A DNA stretch of 7,012 bases, from the NCBI GenBank assembly GCA_903950295.1, contig CAJBAP010000247.1, forward strand, positions 1 to 7,012, in the 5' to 3' direction. Shown here piece by piece: positions 6,495 to 7,012 of this stretch. Every line of letters begins with the position of its first letter. Position 1 is the stretch's first letter. A model generated the notes under the pieces. It searched no databases and had not been told where the DNA came from. It saw only the letters and a list, made by a program, of their open reading frames with translations. The position numbers and the translations under genes are program-made. Origin of the DNA: an uncultured Rhodocyclaceae bacterium (GTDB lineage Bacteria > Pseudomonadota > Gammaproteobacteria > Burkholderiales > Rhodocyclaceae).

Positions 6495-6814
6495 GCCGCC
6501 TCTACGACGCGCACATCGAAGGTCACTTTGAGCCAATTCCTGATCGCGACAAAAATGGCGGCTAGATTATCCATACTCGGATTTCCCTTCGATGACAGCA
6601 TGCGGTGCAGACTCTTGCTCGGTTTGTGCGTCAACTCGGCCAAACTTTCAAATCCGACAGTTGCATTAACCAGATCGCGCAAGATGAGGCGCGCCGTATC
6701 TGGTTCGCCGCTGAGAAACAGGGTTGCCGCTTCATCGAGAAGCGCCTTGGCAAAAGCCGGATCTCGTTCGACACGCTCAACGATGGTTTGCTTGTAATCA
6801 CGGGTAAGCGTCAT
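6491..6814 (-). CDS. HigA-like antitoxin, helix-turn-helix regulator (COG3636-type)
   Basis: This 107-residue protein resembles the small addiction-module antidote regulators that pair with RelE/ParE-family killers. The N-terminal half ([20 protein letters not shown], then [19 protein letters not shown]) is helical. Residues about 50-97 ([20 protein letters not shown], then [19 protein letters not shown]) form a lambda-repressor-like HTH. It should neutralise the upstream toxin and repress the operon. The ATG at 6812-6814 overlaps the toxin stop by four bases (ATGA), and its own stop overlaps cysC by four bases. A strong ribosome site lies inside the last toxin codons. The protein looks complete. 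The assignment is from recalled family sequence, and the pairing is inferred from adjacency and overlap. Confidence 0.85.
   Translation of the reverse strand: MTLTRDYKQTIVERVERDPAFAKALLDEAATLFLSGEPDTARLILRDLVNATVGFESLAELTHKPSKSLHRMLSSKGNPSMDNLAAIFVAIRNWLKVTFDVRVVEAA
6499..6502 (-). promoter_or_regulatory. Ribosome binding site of cysC
   Basis: GAGG on the minus strand sits four bases before the ATG at 6494, inside the end of the antitoxin gene. It supports the 194-residue form of CysC over the longer reading from 6536. Confidence 0.5.
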
Positions 6815-7011
6815 ACCTTCCTTCCTTTCGAAGTAACGACGAGGGCGCGCTTTCTCGTCTTGTATTCATCGCGTAATGCCACAGCTTGATCAATCGCCTT
6901 TTGCTGCCCTCGCTTGGTGCTACCGCCAAACAGAATGATCAATGCATCTCCTTCCTTGGCCAGGTAGATTCGGTAGCCTGGCCCCCAGTCGATCACGCAT
7001 TCACCAATCCC
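6811..7011 (-). CDS. RelE/ParE-family (HigB-like) toxin, 5' end outside window
   Basis: The frame is open to the window edge and ends at TGA 6811-6813, giving 66 visible residues of a protein that is usually about 100. The segment GIGECVIDWGPGYRIYLAKE, then GDALIILFGGSTKRGQQKAI, is the typical C-terminal half of the COG3657-type addiction-module killer. It contains the GPGYR[IV]Y strand and the L-x-GG-[ST]-K-x-x-QQ-x-[AD]-I motif. Relatives of RelE cleave mRNA, usually on the ribosome. The GTG at 6994-6996 falls in the middle of this conserved strand and is not a start. A basic tail ([17 protein letters not shown]) follows the last helix; its last codons double as the ribosome site of the antitoxin. 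Toxin-first order fits higBA-like modules. The missing N-terminus prevents a check for intactness. Confidence 0.82.
   Translation of the reverse strand, partial: GIGECVIDWGPGYRIYLAKEGDALIILFGGSTKRGQQKAIDQAVALRDEYKTRKRALVVTSKGRKV
6820..6826 (-). promoter_or_regulatory. Ribosome binding site of the HigA-like antitoxin, inside the toxin gene
   Basis: The minus strand reads AAAGGAAGGAAGGT directly before ATGA. The core AGGAAGG is five bases from the ATG and is made of toxin codons for the final GRKV region. Strong antitoxin initiation from within the toxin reading frame would favour antitoxin excess. Confidence 0.7.
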
Positions 7012-7012
7012 C

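Noticed and set aside
6494..6536. Longer cysC reading from 6536
   Set aside because: The added residues lie inside the antitoxin gene and do not match APS kinases; the ATG at 6492-6494 has a ribosome site and an ATGA overlap.
6994..6996. GTG as the toxin start
   Set aside because: It falls within the conserved strand before GPGYR; the gene must begin beyond the window edge.

Overview
The window looks like chromosomal DNA from a Gram-negative, fairly GC-rich proteobacterium. A betaproteobacterium, perhaps of the Rhodocyclales type, is my best guess. The grounds are a very large secreted adhesin of the two-partner-secretion (filamentous-haemagglutinin-like) family, Shine-Dalgarno-led genes with ATGA overlaps, and proteobacterial-style type II toxin-antitoxin (TA) modules. 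The taxonomic guess rests on protein style only.

Bases 2-5158 (+ strand) are one open frame, the 3' part of a giant exoprotein gene whose 5' end lies outside the window. The 1718 visible residues run in order: the end of the secretion/early beta-helix region, with the conserved passage that ends in LLLDPTEVTI; a glycine-rich block of seven imperfect repeats; a set of about 81-90 residue repeats marked by GGNI[VTA][IL]G; a train of eight coils of about 20 residues; and a cysteine-containing tail with two copies of C-x-L-x-P-G-x-C. No partner transporter gene (TpsB) is visible.

Bases 5159-5297 separate convergent genes. They hold no convincing gene but are rich in nested and competing inverted repeats.

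Bases 5298-7012 are a compact minus-strand gene row. Read in the direction of transcription it is: a RelE/ParE-family (HigB-like) toxin cut by the window end, its helix-turn-helix antitoxin, an APS kinase (cysC), the HicA toxin and the HicB antitoxin. The first two junctions are 4-base ATGA overlaps, cysC to hicA is 27 bases, and hicA to hicB is 12 bases. All five could share one transcript. This places a sulfate-activation enzyme between two unrelated TA modules, the most unusual arrangement here.

I see no RNA gene, CRISPR array, insertion sequence or integrase. There is no clear evidence of a wholly new system. The points most worth checking are the cysC/TA arrangement, the cysteine tail and repeat architecture of the adhesin, and the structured convergent intergenic segment.
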